DNA from: Balaenoptera acutorostrata
Lineage: Eukaryota > Chordata > Mammalia > Artiodactyla > Balaenopteridae
NCBI RefSeq assembly: GCF_949987535.1
Contig: NC_080074.1
Span: 36,191,641-36,255,640, forward strand
Length of the DNA stretch: 64,000 nucleotides
Direction: 5' to 3'
The notes under the pieces are model-generated. The model did not search any database, had not been told where the DNA came from, and saw only the letters and a list, made by a program, of their open reading frames with translations. Positions 1-11,102 of the stretch are shown piece after piece. How positions within the stretch are numbered: the first letter of the stretch is position 1; each line of letters opens with the position of its first letter. The translations under genes and the position numbers were made by a program.

Positions 1-434
1 TGAAAAAAAGATAATTTGGCACAATTTATAAAAAAGCTGTTTCAGAATATGAGGATGAAGAAATAGGTAGAGATTAGGCTTTGAAAGTCTTTGAATTATG
101 TCATAAAGATCATATATATGTTTTTCTGAAAGCAAAGTTGAATCACTGAAATGTTTTATAAAACTTTAGGATAGGCCAGACTTCTTTTAAATGAAATTAT
201 CTAGAAGTTAGGTAGAGAATAAATAAAAAGGGGATGATATTAAAGACAAGGTGAACAAGAATGAAATTTTTGCAATATTTCAAGATATGTATAATAATGG
301 TATTAAACATAGAAATGGAAATAGGAATCTTATTAAGGGAAAATAGAAATATTCCATAGGTAAAATTATCTGTATTAATTATTGATTTTTCCCTATCCAC
401 TGCTATAAGAAAGTATGATATTAAATGTGAAGTT
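1..434. other. Unassigned AT-rich sequence
   Basis: I see no recognisable repeat, RNA gene or exon here. The only open frame over 60 codons runs on the minus strand, is rich in Ile, Phe and Leu, and looks like chance in AT-rich DNA. Confidence 0.5.
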
Positions 435-575
435 CAGAGGAGAGGCCAAGATTTTGAAGGCCTCAATAATAAAAACAAAATAATTATAACATTGTATGGT
501 ATACAGAAGTAGAAATATAATGTTGTACATATGAAAGTTATATTATAAGTCAGTGTTACCTCAATAAAAAAAAGT
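435..575 (+). mobile_element. Old L1 3' end fragment (L1M-like)
   Basis: The stretch ends in a diverged form of the common L1 3' UTR end: 'atgttgtacatatgaaag', then 'acctcaataaaaaa'. That order matches the end of many mammalian L1 elements, where a 'tgtacacctgaaactaa'-type block precedes 'caataaaaaa'. It is heavily decayed, so the left edge and subfamily are uncertain. There is no coding capacity. Confidence 0.5.
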
Positions 576-2289
576 AATTATAGTGAAACACACATTTTAA
601 GGGGAACACAAACCAGGAATTTTAGAGTGAGAGTAAGCTAGGACAGAGAACTTTGAGAGAATAACATCTCTGTACTTGTGGGTATAGAGATATTTAACAA
701 GGCAGTACCTATTACAATTATGAACATAGTATAGAAGCCCAGTAGGAAACCTGAAAAAATATGCTTGTTCATTTTGCCAATAAGATAGTTTTGGTGTTCC
801 TCGTAAGAGCAGTTTCTCTGGTGGGTGTGTGTGTGTGTGTGTTGCAGTGGGGATTGCTTTACTTTGAGACAGTGATTTTGACTTTATGAAAATTGAATGT
901 TAAGGGACAGAATAGTCCAATAATGTGGGGATAACATGTATAAAGTTCACATCTTTGTTATTTGAAATCCCAGACAATAAATAGGCTTACTTACAAGCTG
1001 ATATGAATGACTTAGCCGGAAAAGGAAAGGAATAATTAATTCTGAAGAAGGCTGAAGGAAGAAGGCAATCCAGCTTTAAACAGTGCTCCTCACAATGTGT
1101 GGCACAGAGCAAGTGCTTTTGAATTCCTTCTTGACTAAATGGAAAGTGATTTCAGCCCTCGAAACTGTAGAATAGGAACTATTGATACTTTAGATCAAGT
1201 TCCAGATAAATATGTAAGGGTGAGTGGTGTGGCCAGGAAGTTAAGATTGTCCGTATCTAGAAGCTTCAATTTCTCAGATTTCAATGGAAATCTTAGTCAT
1301 CTGTTAAACGTAAGAAGCTCGGTCTTGCATGGTAGTCTTGAGGAAAGAGGTTACATTTATAAAAATTGAGAGGAGGCTAAAAAGAAAAATGATTAAGAAC
1401 AAGGAAAACAAAAACAAAAACTAAAAGACATAGGGTTGTTTAGCCATGTTGCAGGATCAGTTGAAATTGAGAGAGTAGCAATTCATAAGTAAAGCATTCA
1501 CAATATAGATTTGTCCTTCCTTTGTTCTTATATTTTAACTAACCAAGACTAAATTTTTTGAATAAACTATTACTGGGTTTTATAAAAGAAAATTAAGAAA
1601 TCCTAATTTGGTTTTTTTTTTGTTTGTTCAATTCCAAACATTCTCCCTCATGAAAAAGCATTGTATTAAAAATTTAACTAGCATCTATCAACTATCAAAG
1701 TGTATTAATTATAGCCACTTAATATTTGTTGAGCAGCAAATGGATCATTGAATGAATGGGTTTTTGACATTGTGAAATGGACACAAATATCTGTCCAGTA
1801 CCAAAATGTAGGCTTTTCATCATATTAATAGTTTCAAGGACAGTGTTAGCCTCTGTTTCATCTATGTCATCCCTTCCTACTATTCATCATTTTCCAATGT
1901 TCAATTATTTTCTTTAGGATGGCAACTTGCCACTGTAATATTAAATTTATTAGAAGAGGCAAATCTAAGCAGTCATCTCATCCATCAATCTGTCTTCTGA
2001 TTAGATTACATCTAAATTCTATTTATAAACACCTGCAAAAGTGGAGATTCCACAGCTTCTCTTGACAACAATTTAAATATTTAATCTTCTTTGCTGCTAA
2101 AAAATATCTTCCTTAGACATTTTCTTCAAATGCCACATGTTCAAAAGGGAGCCAGCTTTCTTTTCTTCCATGTGTGTTTAAAAGATTTGGCCACCATTAT
2201 AAAAGAATCTTGAGTTTATTCCTGAGAACTGAACCATAAGCAATCTGTAAGTGAACCCTGACTAACATGGTAACTAAATGAACACATTT
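576..2289. other. Unassigned stretch with a short (GT)n
   Basis: Mostly unassigned sequence. It holds a (GT)9 run at 825-842. A 76-codon plus-strand frame starts at 1139; it shows no recognisable domain, splice context or codon bias, so I do not call it a gene. Around 1090-1125 there is a weak likeness to the end of MIR/L2 elements ('gtgtggcacagagcaagtgc'). Confidence 0.45.
825..842. repeat. (GT)9 microsatellite
   Basis: Uninterrupted GT dinucleotides, directly visible. Short, with no further structure. Confidence 0.9.
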
Positions 2290-2865
2290 CAAGGACATAT
2301 TGTTTTATTATTGACTTTTACTATTTTTATTAAAAGACTGTATATTTTAGGATGGTTTTAGATTTACAAAAAAAATTAAGCAGATACTACAGAGAGTTTC
2401 CCATATATCTCCTGCAGCCAGTTTCCTCTATTATTAACATCTTACAATAGTATGGTCCATTTGTTACATTAATGAACAAATTTTGATCCATTATTATTAA
2501 ACTGAAGTCCATATTTTATTCAAATTGCCTTAGCTTTTCCAAATTCTCTTTTTCTGTTCTAGGATCCCAACCAAGATACCACATTATATTTAAAAGTCAT
2601 GTCTTCTTAGGCTCCTCTTAACTGTGACAGGTTCTCAATCGTTCCTTGTTTTTGATGACCTTGATAGTTTTGGGGAGTGCTGGTCATATATATCACAGAG
2701 CCCCTCTATTGAAATTTGTCCAGTGTTTTTCTCACAATTAGACTGATGTTATGTGTTTTGGAAAGGAGAACCACAGAGTTATAGTGTCATGTTCATCACA
2801 TCATATCAAAGGTCCATACTTATCAAAATGATTTTTGACTATTGTTGCTGATGTAGGACAGAGAT
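2290..2865. mobile_element. Old L1M 3' UTR-like repeat
   Basis: I recognise a series of phrases typical of a widespread ancient L1M non-coding segment: 'cagagagtttcccatatat', 'attattaacatcttac', 'aggatcccaaccaagatacc', 'aggctcctcttaactgtgac' and 'tttttgatgaccttgatag'. Their order agrees with the family as I remember it. I did not fix subfamily or strand. The piece lies directly next to an L1 ORF2-like segment (2870-3130), so both may come from one decayed element. Confidence 0.5.
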
Positions 2866-2869
2866 GAAG

Positions 2870-3130
2870 CTTAAGAAAAATGACGCTATTTAGCCCGATA
2901 AATTCCCTTGTTTGAAGTTGGCTTTGTCTGAAATTAATATAGCTATACTAGCTTTCTTCTGATGAGTGTTAGCATGGTGTATGTTTTCTCCTTCTCTTTA
3001 CTTGTAATCTGTCCGTGTCCTTATGTATTTAAAGCCGGCTTCTTGTAATCAACATATATTTGGGCCTTGCTGTTTTATCCACTCTGCTAGTCTCTGTGTT
3101 TCATTGATGTTTTCACACCATTCACATTTA
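2870..3130 (-). mobile_element. L1 ORF2 fragment, decayed
   Basis: Read on the minus strand this resembles the endonuclease-to-RT linker region of L1 ORF2. On the plus strand the tell-tale phrases are 'ttgtctgaaattaatatagc', 'tcttgtaatcaacatatatt', 'ttgggccttgctgttttatcc' (in part) and 'ttcacatttaaagtagttat'. It is full of stops and indels and has no coding function. Confidence 0.55.
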
Positions 3131-3839
3131 AAGTAGTTATCCATACAACATTGGCCTGTGAGACTCCTCAATTTTACTCCACCCCAGTAGCACCACACAG
3201 AGCAGATTCAGAGGTCCCCTTTACAATCCAAGGGATCACCCTTTAGGATTGCAGTCATTTTGCTTTTTAATCCCTCAAACCCAAGGAAAAGGCTCAAACG
3301 TTAAAACCATTCTCTCTGTGAAGAAAAAGCTACTTGAAATGCACAAGCCTCTTTACTCTACATTGGGTTTGGCTGAGACTTAGAAAAACTAGGGACATAA
3401 ACATCCCTATTCCAGGTCAGGCAGGAGAGCTTTCTAGAGGTTTTAAAATAAAGCAGTGAGAATAAATCTTCAAAATATCTCTCTACTAATTTAGGGTTTC
3501 TGCCATAATTGCATTACAGGTGGTTAAACAGCCAACTATGCTGGGGCCTGCTAAACATAATTTTAGTGATGCAACTATCCACCTCACATTATCATGTAGT
3601 ATACTTTTTTCTCAAGTAACATGGCAGAAATATGAAATCTAGACTTTCCCTCACCTGGACACAAGCACAGACATCCCCTGCAACTATGCACCACATTCTT
3701 TTCTTCAGTAGTTGATTCAATGTCTTTCTTTATCTCAGAGTTGAACCTCTTGACCATACTTAACTTCTCAGCCAATCTCACCACAAAGCACGTACACAAT
3801 GTAATTTAGCAATATGTGTGAACTTTTACTAGCTTTAGA

Positions 3840-3889
3840 TATAGTTCATATATTGTCTAACAAGCTAGGTGGCTTGTTTATGAACTATA
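3840..3889. repeat. Imperfect 18-bp hairpin
   Basis: Outer arms are tatagttcata (3840-3850) and tatgaactata (3879-3889). Inner arms are aacaagc (3859-3865) and gcttgtt (3872-3878), with loop taggtg. Eight bases bulge on the left side (3851-3858). All pairs are exact by inspection. It has no terminator or known RNA context; it could be the remains of a small palindromic element. Confidence 0.7.
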
Positions 3890-6422
3890 TTAGTATAACC
3901 CTTTCATGCCCTTTATGAAAAAGTCCTGTGCCTAGCTTCCAGAGCAGGAAAAAGCATGCTATTCTTGACCAATGCCACGTACTGCTATAAAAGAAAAGGG
4001 AAAACGAGCAAGGAAACAGCCTATTTTGAAAAGCAAAGGGATGCTTAGTACTGGATGGAGGGGAAGCTACATGGAAGTCTAGTATGTAAATACTGAAGAA
4101 TGCGCCTGGATTTATCAACAAGGAAGCACTTGGTAACCCCAGAAAGGGCAGATTCAATGTAGTAGTAGAGTGAGGGTAGATTGTAATAGAGGAATGAACA
4201 TGCAGTGAAGCAGTGGAGACATTGAATTTAGGGTTACATTTCACCCAGGAGTTTGAGTTTTTAAGGATCTTTTAAGTCAGGGTGCAAATATTGAGGAAAG
4301 CTTATCTCTCTTGTTTCTTCATGTTTTTGTTTATTGAGTATTTCCCTTTAAAACTTTTACTTTCTGTCTTTGAATGCAACCTGCCTCAAACTCTTTTTTC
4401 ACAGTAAGCACAGCACAATGTATGAAAAAATAAATGAGTTGAAAAATACCCTTTCATATGAGTTGTAGTCACTGTAAGGTTTCAAGTATTTTATTTTTAA
4501 AGTCTCTTGTTCATCTTCTTTTTCTTTGAGATTCAATTATCTCTCTACTTTGAGAGAATCAGAAAATCTTAATATCATCATTTAATGACAATTTTATGGT
4601 TACAGGTATTTCTACATAGAGGATTTCTCCTCGAATGTCTAAATGACTTCTTTCTCTCTCTAGATCTGATTGATAATGTAGGAAATATGAAATAGACCTC
4701 ATTATATTAAGCCTAGAAAAAAAAGCACTCTCATCAGCTAGCTGAATGTAGAAGCATAAATAAAGAATATTTATTAAAATATTTGAAACTATATTCATAA
4801 ATAAACTACCTTTGGGTGGTGATATATTACTCATTTTTCATGATGTAATCAGTTTTAAAGTTTGAATAATCACCAGTAGGGCCATCTGGAGTTACTTCCT
4901 TTAAACAGTTCTGTCGATGTGGTTTAAATTTCATATTTCAATTGTTATTCAAGTTGATTTACTAGCATTATTCAATTTACTAGCAATTATTCAAATTGCT
5001 CTCACTAGCATTAGAGAGAGAAAAAGAAAAAATGAAAAGAGTAAACTTCTAACTTCTACTAAGCTATACTGTTTAAATAATATATATACATATATGTACA
5101 TATATATGTAAAACAGAGTAAAACGTTATTTACTAAACCAAAATTACTTAGTGCCAGTTATAAACTGTATTTAGCAGAACTAGAAATAAGAATTGGATAA
5201 GCAGGAGAACTAAATGCCATCAAAATAAGATTCATTAATTAACTAAATAATAGATTTTTAGTTCTTCCTGAAGATTGAGGAATAATTACAATCAAACTCT
5301 GTTCCATGAAATTTGCATGATTTTGAATTGAAATTTAATCCTTAGAGCAAGTAAATTCTAATTTGTTTGGAAGCTGATTTTGAAGGCTATACAACAAGTT
5401 ATGAAGCACAATTCTTCATTCTTAAGTGCACAGTTTTTCTGTGGTACATTTTGTGGATTTTATGTATTATCAAGGATTCATTTATGATGATAACTTAATT
5501 TGCATGGGCATTAAGATAACTTAGTTAAATTCTTGAGTCAATGAAATTCTCCAGTTATTTCATTTTGTCTTCATTCTTTGCCCAGAGTTTTATCTTTAGG
5601 CATGTATCCTTTTCCAAATGAGGGGCTTATTTTATAAACATAGAACTAACTGTCCTTAGTGTTTTCCTTACTGTTTTAACACTAATTCTGCAAATGGCAC
5701 CTGAAGCAATGCTTTGATAACTAAAATATAGAACTAAAGTCATGTTCTTCAAACATAGAATTTAAAAGCATGCAAATAATATATATTTATTCTGCTGTTA
5801 CTCATTACTCAACATCTTATCAAGCAAACTAAAGGTCAAAAGAATCAAAATTTGCAATTTAAGAGATCAGAATGAATACTATTGCTTTAATTTAACAACT
5901 AAGAAATACAATAGACCAAATGTTGATTAATTTTTTAATTAAAAGATCAAAATAAAATATTAGTACCTTTATGATTATGAAGGTTATGTTTGTTTAATTG
6001 GTTTTCCCTTTATTTTGTTTCAGTTATCTTTAACAATGTAAGTGTGATTTTTCTACTGCACTCAGAATTCAAGTTCACGATTGATTAGAGAGTTTGCTCG
6101 CTGTATTTTTTTAGATTAAAACCTGCAGTTCTCTCAGTCATTGGACCAAAGGGAATTCTGTTCACTTTTGTTTTCCAAGAGTCACCAGATTATCTACAGT
6201 GCTCACCTTTCCACTTTCTGAGGATTCCATGAAGAGAATGAAAGGAGTCATGGGAATCATTAGTGATGCCCAAATTCTAAAAGCACGCATGAACACATAC
6301 AAAAATCATATGAACACAAACACTGTCACAGGCGACTAAAGAATTCCAAGGCAAATAATAGGTACATATTGCCATTGAACTGGAAAAAAAAAAGCAACAG
6401 CTTAATAAGCTAAAGTCATTTT

Positions 6423-6443
6423 GTTGTCGTTGTTGTTGTTGTT
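6423..6443. repeat. (GTT)n microsatellite
   Basis: A short TTG/GTT repeat with one interruption near its start, directly visible. Confidence 0.85.
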
Positions 6444-9259
6444 GCAGTGTATATTCAGAAGTCACAAGCAGTATCCTAATGCTTCCTGAGAATTCTCCCC
6501 AAGGACTGTTGTTTAACTAGGTGATATGGTCACCTTTGTCATCCTATCCAGCCTTGTTTCACATAGCTTTTGCCTAACAGCATCCTGCGTTTGTTGAGAC
6601 ATTCATGCCTCCCCTATGGAGGTCATGCCTGGTATTACTGGTATAATAAGAAACAAAATAGTTTTACAAGTGCTATTGGATTCCAGAAAGGAGAGATTAT
6701 TTGTATTCGGAAGAACATAAAAGGTATTACAGAAGATATAATATTTGATCTGAATGCTGAAGAATTTACTGAATTTATGGGATTTTGATGGGAGAGGTTA
6801 GAGAAAGAGCATTCCTCTTAAAGGGGAGAATATTGGCCAAGGAATGGTGTAGTGAAAGTCTGGGTCATCACCAGGAAATAGCAGATAGTCCAGTTTGTCT
6901 AGATTACATGATATATCCAAGGAAAATGTCTAGAGGTAAGACAGATATTAATTGGCCTTGGGTAATTGGTGAAAAATTTTGGATTTTATTTTGTAAACAA
7001 TTGGAAGCCATGTTTTAGAAATATAAACCTACACTAAGGCATCAGTAAAAGACATATTAACATATCCTGAGGTTGGATTCTATTTTGTAGTCACTAGGAA
7101 GGTATATAAAAGATTTATTAGTCTGAAAGTTTCTTTAACAAAAGTCCATCAAATCATTCCATCACTTCTTTTTCTTACTGCTCTTATATCCTTTGTATTG
7201 TATTTCTATAAATATTTTTCCCTGAAATCAAATTATAAGACTTAATGATAGTTGTTTTCATTTATATGTATTTCTTCTTTAGCTCAAGTCCCTAACACAC
7301 TCTCATATATACGAAAAAAAATTACTTTCTCAGTAATTGGGAATAATCGCCCCCAATTTATACTAAGGTCCAAACATGCAGTACTCTAATTAAGAGTACA
7401 ACTACTAAAAAACTGCTTTAAAGTGTATGATCAATAAGTACCTGCTAACAAGCTAAATAAAGGCCCAAGGCTTGTATTTGCTGTCCTTTATTTTGCCTCT
7501 AGAGAGACTAGAATTGATTGAGGGAAAGGAGAAAGCTAGACACACTTATTGTATAAGGCAATCCAGATACATGTCTTTTTTAAAAAAAATTTTGCTGGTG
7601 AATCTGAGAAAGGAAAATGTTAAGTCCCTTGCTTAGAATAACATGTGAGTTAGAAAAAAGAAAAAAATAATAATATTAGCTGTCTAGAAACCTCCTCTGG
7701 TTTATGTTAGCTCACATCAAATTATATAGTCTCTCATCTATAGAAAGAAAGATTTCTTGAGCTAAATCAAACATCAATATTTTAGTATTCAATATAGCTA
7801 CATGAATTATTCTCATTTGTGATAAAAGGACATCCTTAATTTTCTTTCAGTCTACTCATACACTCAGCTCAATGCCATGCCCTGCACTTTACACACATTC
7901 ACAGTGTTTGAAATCTTTAAGCAACCAATCAGATATTGTGAAGAATTTAGCCTTCTCTACATTCTATCATAAGAACTACATCAGGCCCAAGAAAAATAGC
8001 AGGCCATTAAAAAAAACGAAATAGGATGCCCTGCCAAAGGAATTATATCTCCTCTGCTATTATAATTTATTTGGCCACTGGAGGACATCAAATATTTGTT
8101 AAGACTGTTTTCACTTGTCTCCCATTTCTTGGGTTAGAATAATATTACATACTCTCATAGCATCAAGTTTATTATGAGCATTGTGATGTGATAATATTTG
8201 CTAGACCACTAGGAAAAAAAGAAAACTGCTTTGACAATCCATTTGAGATTTTGGAAGAGGTTTATTTATATTCAAACTGCAATTTGTTGGCCTTATGCCA
8301 AAAATTGATGCCATGAAACAGGAGGGACTCTACTTCAAAAAATACTAGTGTTTTTACTCTAAATATTAAATACTTGGTGACAGTTATAAACAAAGATCTT
8401 TAGGGATGCTTATTTAACTCCAAGTATATAAGATTAGGAAATGCTTATGAACAGTTATCCCCTAATTTTTTCCATAGGCCAGCCTAGAGCTATCAATCTA
8501 AGCATATTTCTCCCAAATTAAAAAAGTGCATCTCTAATAAACTCATAAGTGCCAGGCTTTCTGCCAAATCAAATGTTTTGGCTGGAACAGTGATAGATTA
8601 TGCTGATAAGAACCTAATAAATTACCTGGTGAGGTGATCTGTCTCACAACCAAGTCACCCAGCTAGATTCTCTCTTTATGAAAAGGAAATGCAAGAGCAA
8701 GACAATTAAACTCCATGTTAATTTCTATGTTTGTTGAACCTGAAGTATAATTTAGTTTCTATTTCCTCTAGAGAATACTTCCATGTGAGAAAATATTTCT
8801 GTAGAGTGTTTGTAGGTTACATATGTCAATAGGTCAGTGATAAACTCTTGAGTATATTCACCCAGGTAATAAAAACTGCTCTTTGATCATAAAATGATTA
8901 GTAATATTGAGATGCTTACGCAGCACTGTGGTGTATAAATGATGATTTCAAAATCATTATTAAACCAGTAAACTAATACTTTTATAATGAGGAGTGTTGT
9001 CACATCAAGAAAGCCATGTGTTTATTCTTAAGGAGTATATTAATATTTTGAGTTCATAAAGTCAATAAAACATCTTAATATAGAATAATTCTTTTCTTGG
9101 ACTGGCTGACTTCAGATTATCAGTGCATATTATTTGCTGTTCTTATATATAACAATGAATTCATGTTGGAAATACACAATCATTACAAACAGTGCTCAGC
9201 ACAATGTCATAAGAAGCTATTTTTCATTAAATCTCTGGAGTGCTGCTAACAGATATTAG

Positions 9260-9262
<3 letters not shown>

Positions 9263-9295
<33 letters not shown>

Positions 9296-9316
9296 CGCAC
9301 GCACATGCCCGCATGC
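9263..9316. repeat. (GT)n followed by alternating GC/CA tract
   Basis: About 14 GT units run into 'gcgtgcgcacgcacatg' and then 'cgcatgcacgtgc'. Nearly the whole stretch alternates purine and pyrimidine, including a self-complementary tgcgtgcgcacgca core. Such tracts are known to favour left-handed Z-DNA and cruciforms. No gene promoter is visible nearby. Confidence 0.85.
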
Positions 9317-9425
9317 ACGTGCTTATACACAAAGGATAAGGTAGAAATAGTAAATACATTTTTAGCCAACAAGGAAGAGGAGATATTTTAATGTACATGT
9401 TCTAAAAATGAAGTATCTTTACTTA

Positions 9426-9550
9426 CAGAGCCTCAATTTCCTCATCTGTAGAATAAGGATTCAAAATAGTTCCTATATTATAGATGTTTTGTGAGGAATA
9501 AATGAAATAATGTATATGACATGTTTAGCACAAAACAGTATAATAGGCAT
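9426..9550 (-). mobile_element. MIR fragment
   Basis: Contains the MIR core and tail read in reverse: 'cctcaatttcctcatctgta' followed by 'gtgaggaataaatgaaataa' and 'gtttagcaca'. This is the usual order for an inverted MIR. Both ends are worn and no target-site duplication is clear. Confidence 0.75.
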
Positions 9551-9639
9551 ACAATTAATGTCCCTTTTTCTATTATTTTTTATCTTCATGTAATTGGTTA
9601 GATTCAGTTCACATATTATGAAAAGAGATTATTTGTCTA

Positions 9640-9985
9640 CCATATATCTTGTGATATTTTCTTAGTTTGTAGCTTTCCTTCAACTTTTATTAGAGTGTTT
9701 ATTGCTATACAGATGTTTTTAGTTTGTACATAATTAATTCCGCCCAAGTTTTCCTATATGGCTTCTGGGTTTGTGTCAAAATTAGAGGTTTCTCCTGTTC
9801 AATTTTATGAAAATATATTTTTTATATTTTCCTGTAGTCTTAAAATTTAAACCTTCAATATTTAATCCATTTGAGATTTATGAATGATGTCTGATGGGTA
9901 TATAATTTATTTTTCCAAATAGTGAGTCAGTTGTTCCAAGTCACTGAAAGGTTAATTCATATATCCCCATAGATCTGAATTGTCA
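9640..9985 (-). mobile_element. Old L1 ORF2 fragment
   Basis: Reverse reading resembles the L1 ORF2 region that on the antisense strand gives 'tttcctatatggcttct', 'tccatttgagatttatgaa' and 'agtgagtcagttgttccaa' (family versions read 'ttttgagttaatttttgt' and 'ccagttgtcccagc'). It is strongly diverged and may join the neighbouring L2 at about 10.0 kb. Confidence 0.5.
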
Positions 9986-10019
9986 TCTTGATAATATACT
10001 AAATTTCTCTAAATAATAA

Positions 10020-10625
10020 TAGGCTATCTTCCTGAACTTCCTATTCTGTTTTGTTGACACCTTCTTTACCTTCATAACCAAGCCATCAAAAATTCCTACC
10101 AATTCTATTTCTAAAATACAGCTGGAATTCATCTTGATCCCCACAGACATCACGCTAGTCCAAATTACAATCTTTTTTTTCAAGTTGGCTAAATAATACC
10201 TTTCTAAACAATGTCCCCCATTCCAGTCTTGCCCCTACCCATGTCTATTTTCTGCAATGCGTACTGCATGATTTCAAAACACAAAAAGTCAGATCCTTTG
10301 CTTTAATTACTTCAGTGGTGTACCATTACAATTGTAAGAGTCAAACTCTTTTTTAAGACCTACAAGGCACTAAAGTCTAACCCTAGACTTCCTTCCTCTT
10401 TGAATTTATCTGGCAATATTGCTCTCACCCACCAAACTGGCTTTTAATGGTTTTTCAGGCAGGCCAAAACCTTTTCATTTTCAGCACCTGTTTTCTTCAA
10501 CTATGGGGCATTCTTTCATTAGTCCTTCTTTGGACTATTTCCTAGTTATAATTCTGTTTTCATTTCAGATGCCCTTCCCTAACTCATGCCTTCAAATCTA
10601 AATGAACGCATGCTCTGAATACAAA
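10020..10625 (+). mobile_element. L2 3' segment
   Basis: The order of motifs follows the 3' part of L2/CR1-type LINEs: an 'accaattctatttctaaaata' type block, then 'agtggtgtaccattac', 'aagacctacaaggcac', 'cttcctctttgaattta' and 'gatgcccttccctaact'. No open frame of L2 remains. It includes a 60-codon chance frame at 10419-10601. Confidence 0.65.
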
Positions 10626-10694
10626 TCCTATTGACAGATTTCTCTTAAATGTCAAAGACTTTTCAGTTAATTTTAAAGATATAATTGTTCCTTC

Positions 10695-10744
10695 TTCATA
10701 GCCGAATATTCATGTTTTATATTTATATTCATAGCCGAATATTC
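10695..10744. repeat. 17-bp direct repeat, period 33
   Basis: ttcatagccgaatattc occurs at 10695-10711 and again at 10728-10744. The spacer is AT-rich. It contains CpG-bearing 'gccgaa' twice, which is rare in this AT-rich context, so the copy looks like a local duplication. Confidence 0.85.
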
Positions 10745-11102
10745 CTACCTCTCACTTAGGATACTACTTTAATATTTTCAAAGTACCAGCTTATTTCCTG
10801 AGTTAGTTCTATTTCAGTGAGAAACGTTTTCTCTGATAACTTGTTCTCCTCTTTTTGGAAGTAAATTTTCTTCAGTTGTTATTTTCTCATAGTCAAAAGT
10901 TCAGATTTAGATTAAGAAATAATATTAAGAGGAATGGGCTTCCTCAATATTGACATAGGGCACTTTTTAATTTACCCAGAACAACTCCCCAAAGCACTGC
11001 AGTTGACCAGAGAGGTCAACAGAAGGAATCTGCCCTGGGTGAAGTGAGTGGGTAGGAGTAGGCATCATGTAAGCTTCCTTCAAGTGTACAGCTTAATCCT
11101 TG

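Larger units (their letters stand above)
3131..9425. other. Unassigned AT-rich stretch, 6.3 kb
   Basis: I cannot assign this stretch to any family. It contains an imperfect hairpin at 3840-3889, an AT/TATG-rich simple tract near 5080-5110, a (GTT)n run at 6423-6443, and the (GT)n/GC tract at 9263-9316. Two consecutive plus-strand frames at 6570-7018 (72 and 77 codons) overlap slightly; neither has a recognisable domain. It is unusually repeat-poor compared with the rest of the window, at least by eye. Confidence 0.45.

Noticed and set aside
6570..7018. Two consecutive plus-strand frames that might be one small gene with a frameshift
   Set aside because: Neither shows a known domain, the composition matches the local AT-rich background, and no promoter or splice signal supports them.
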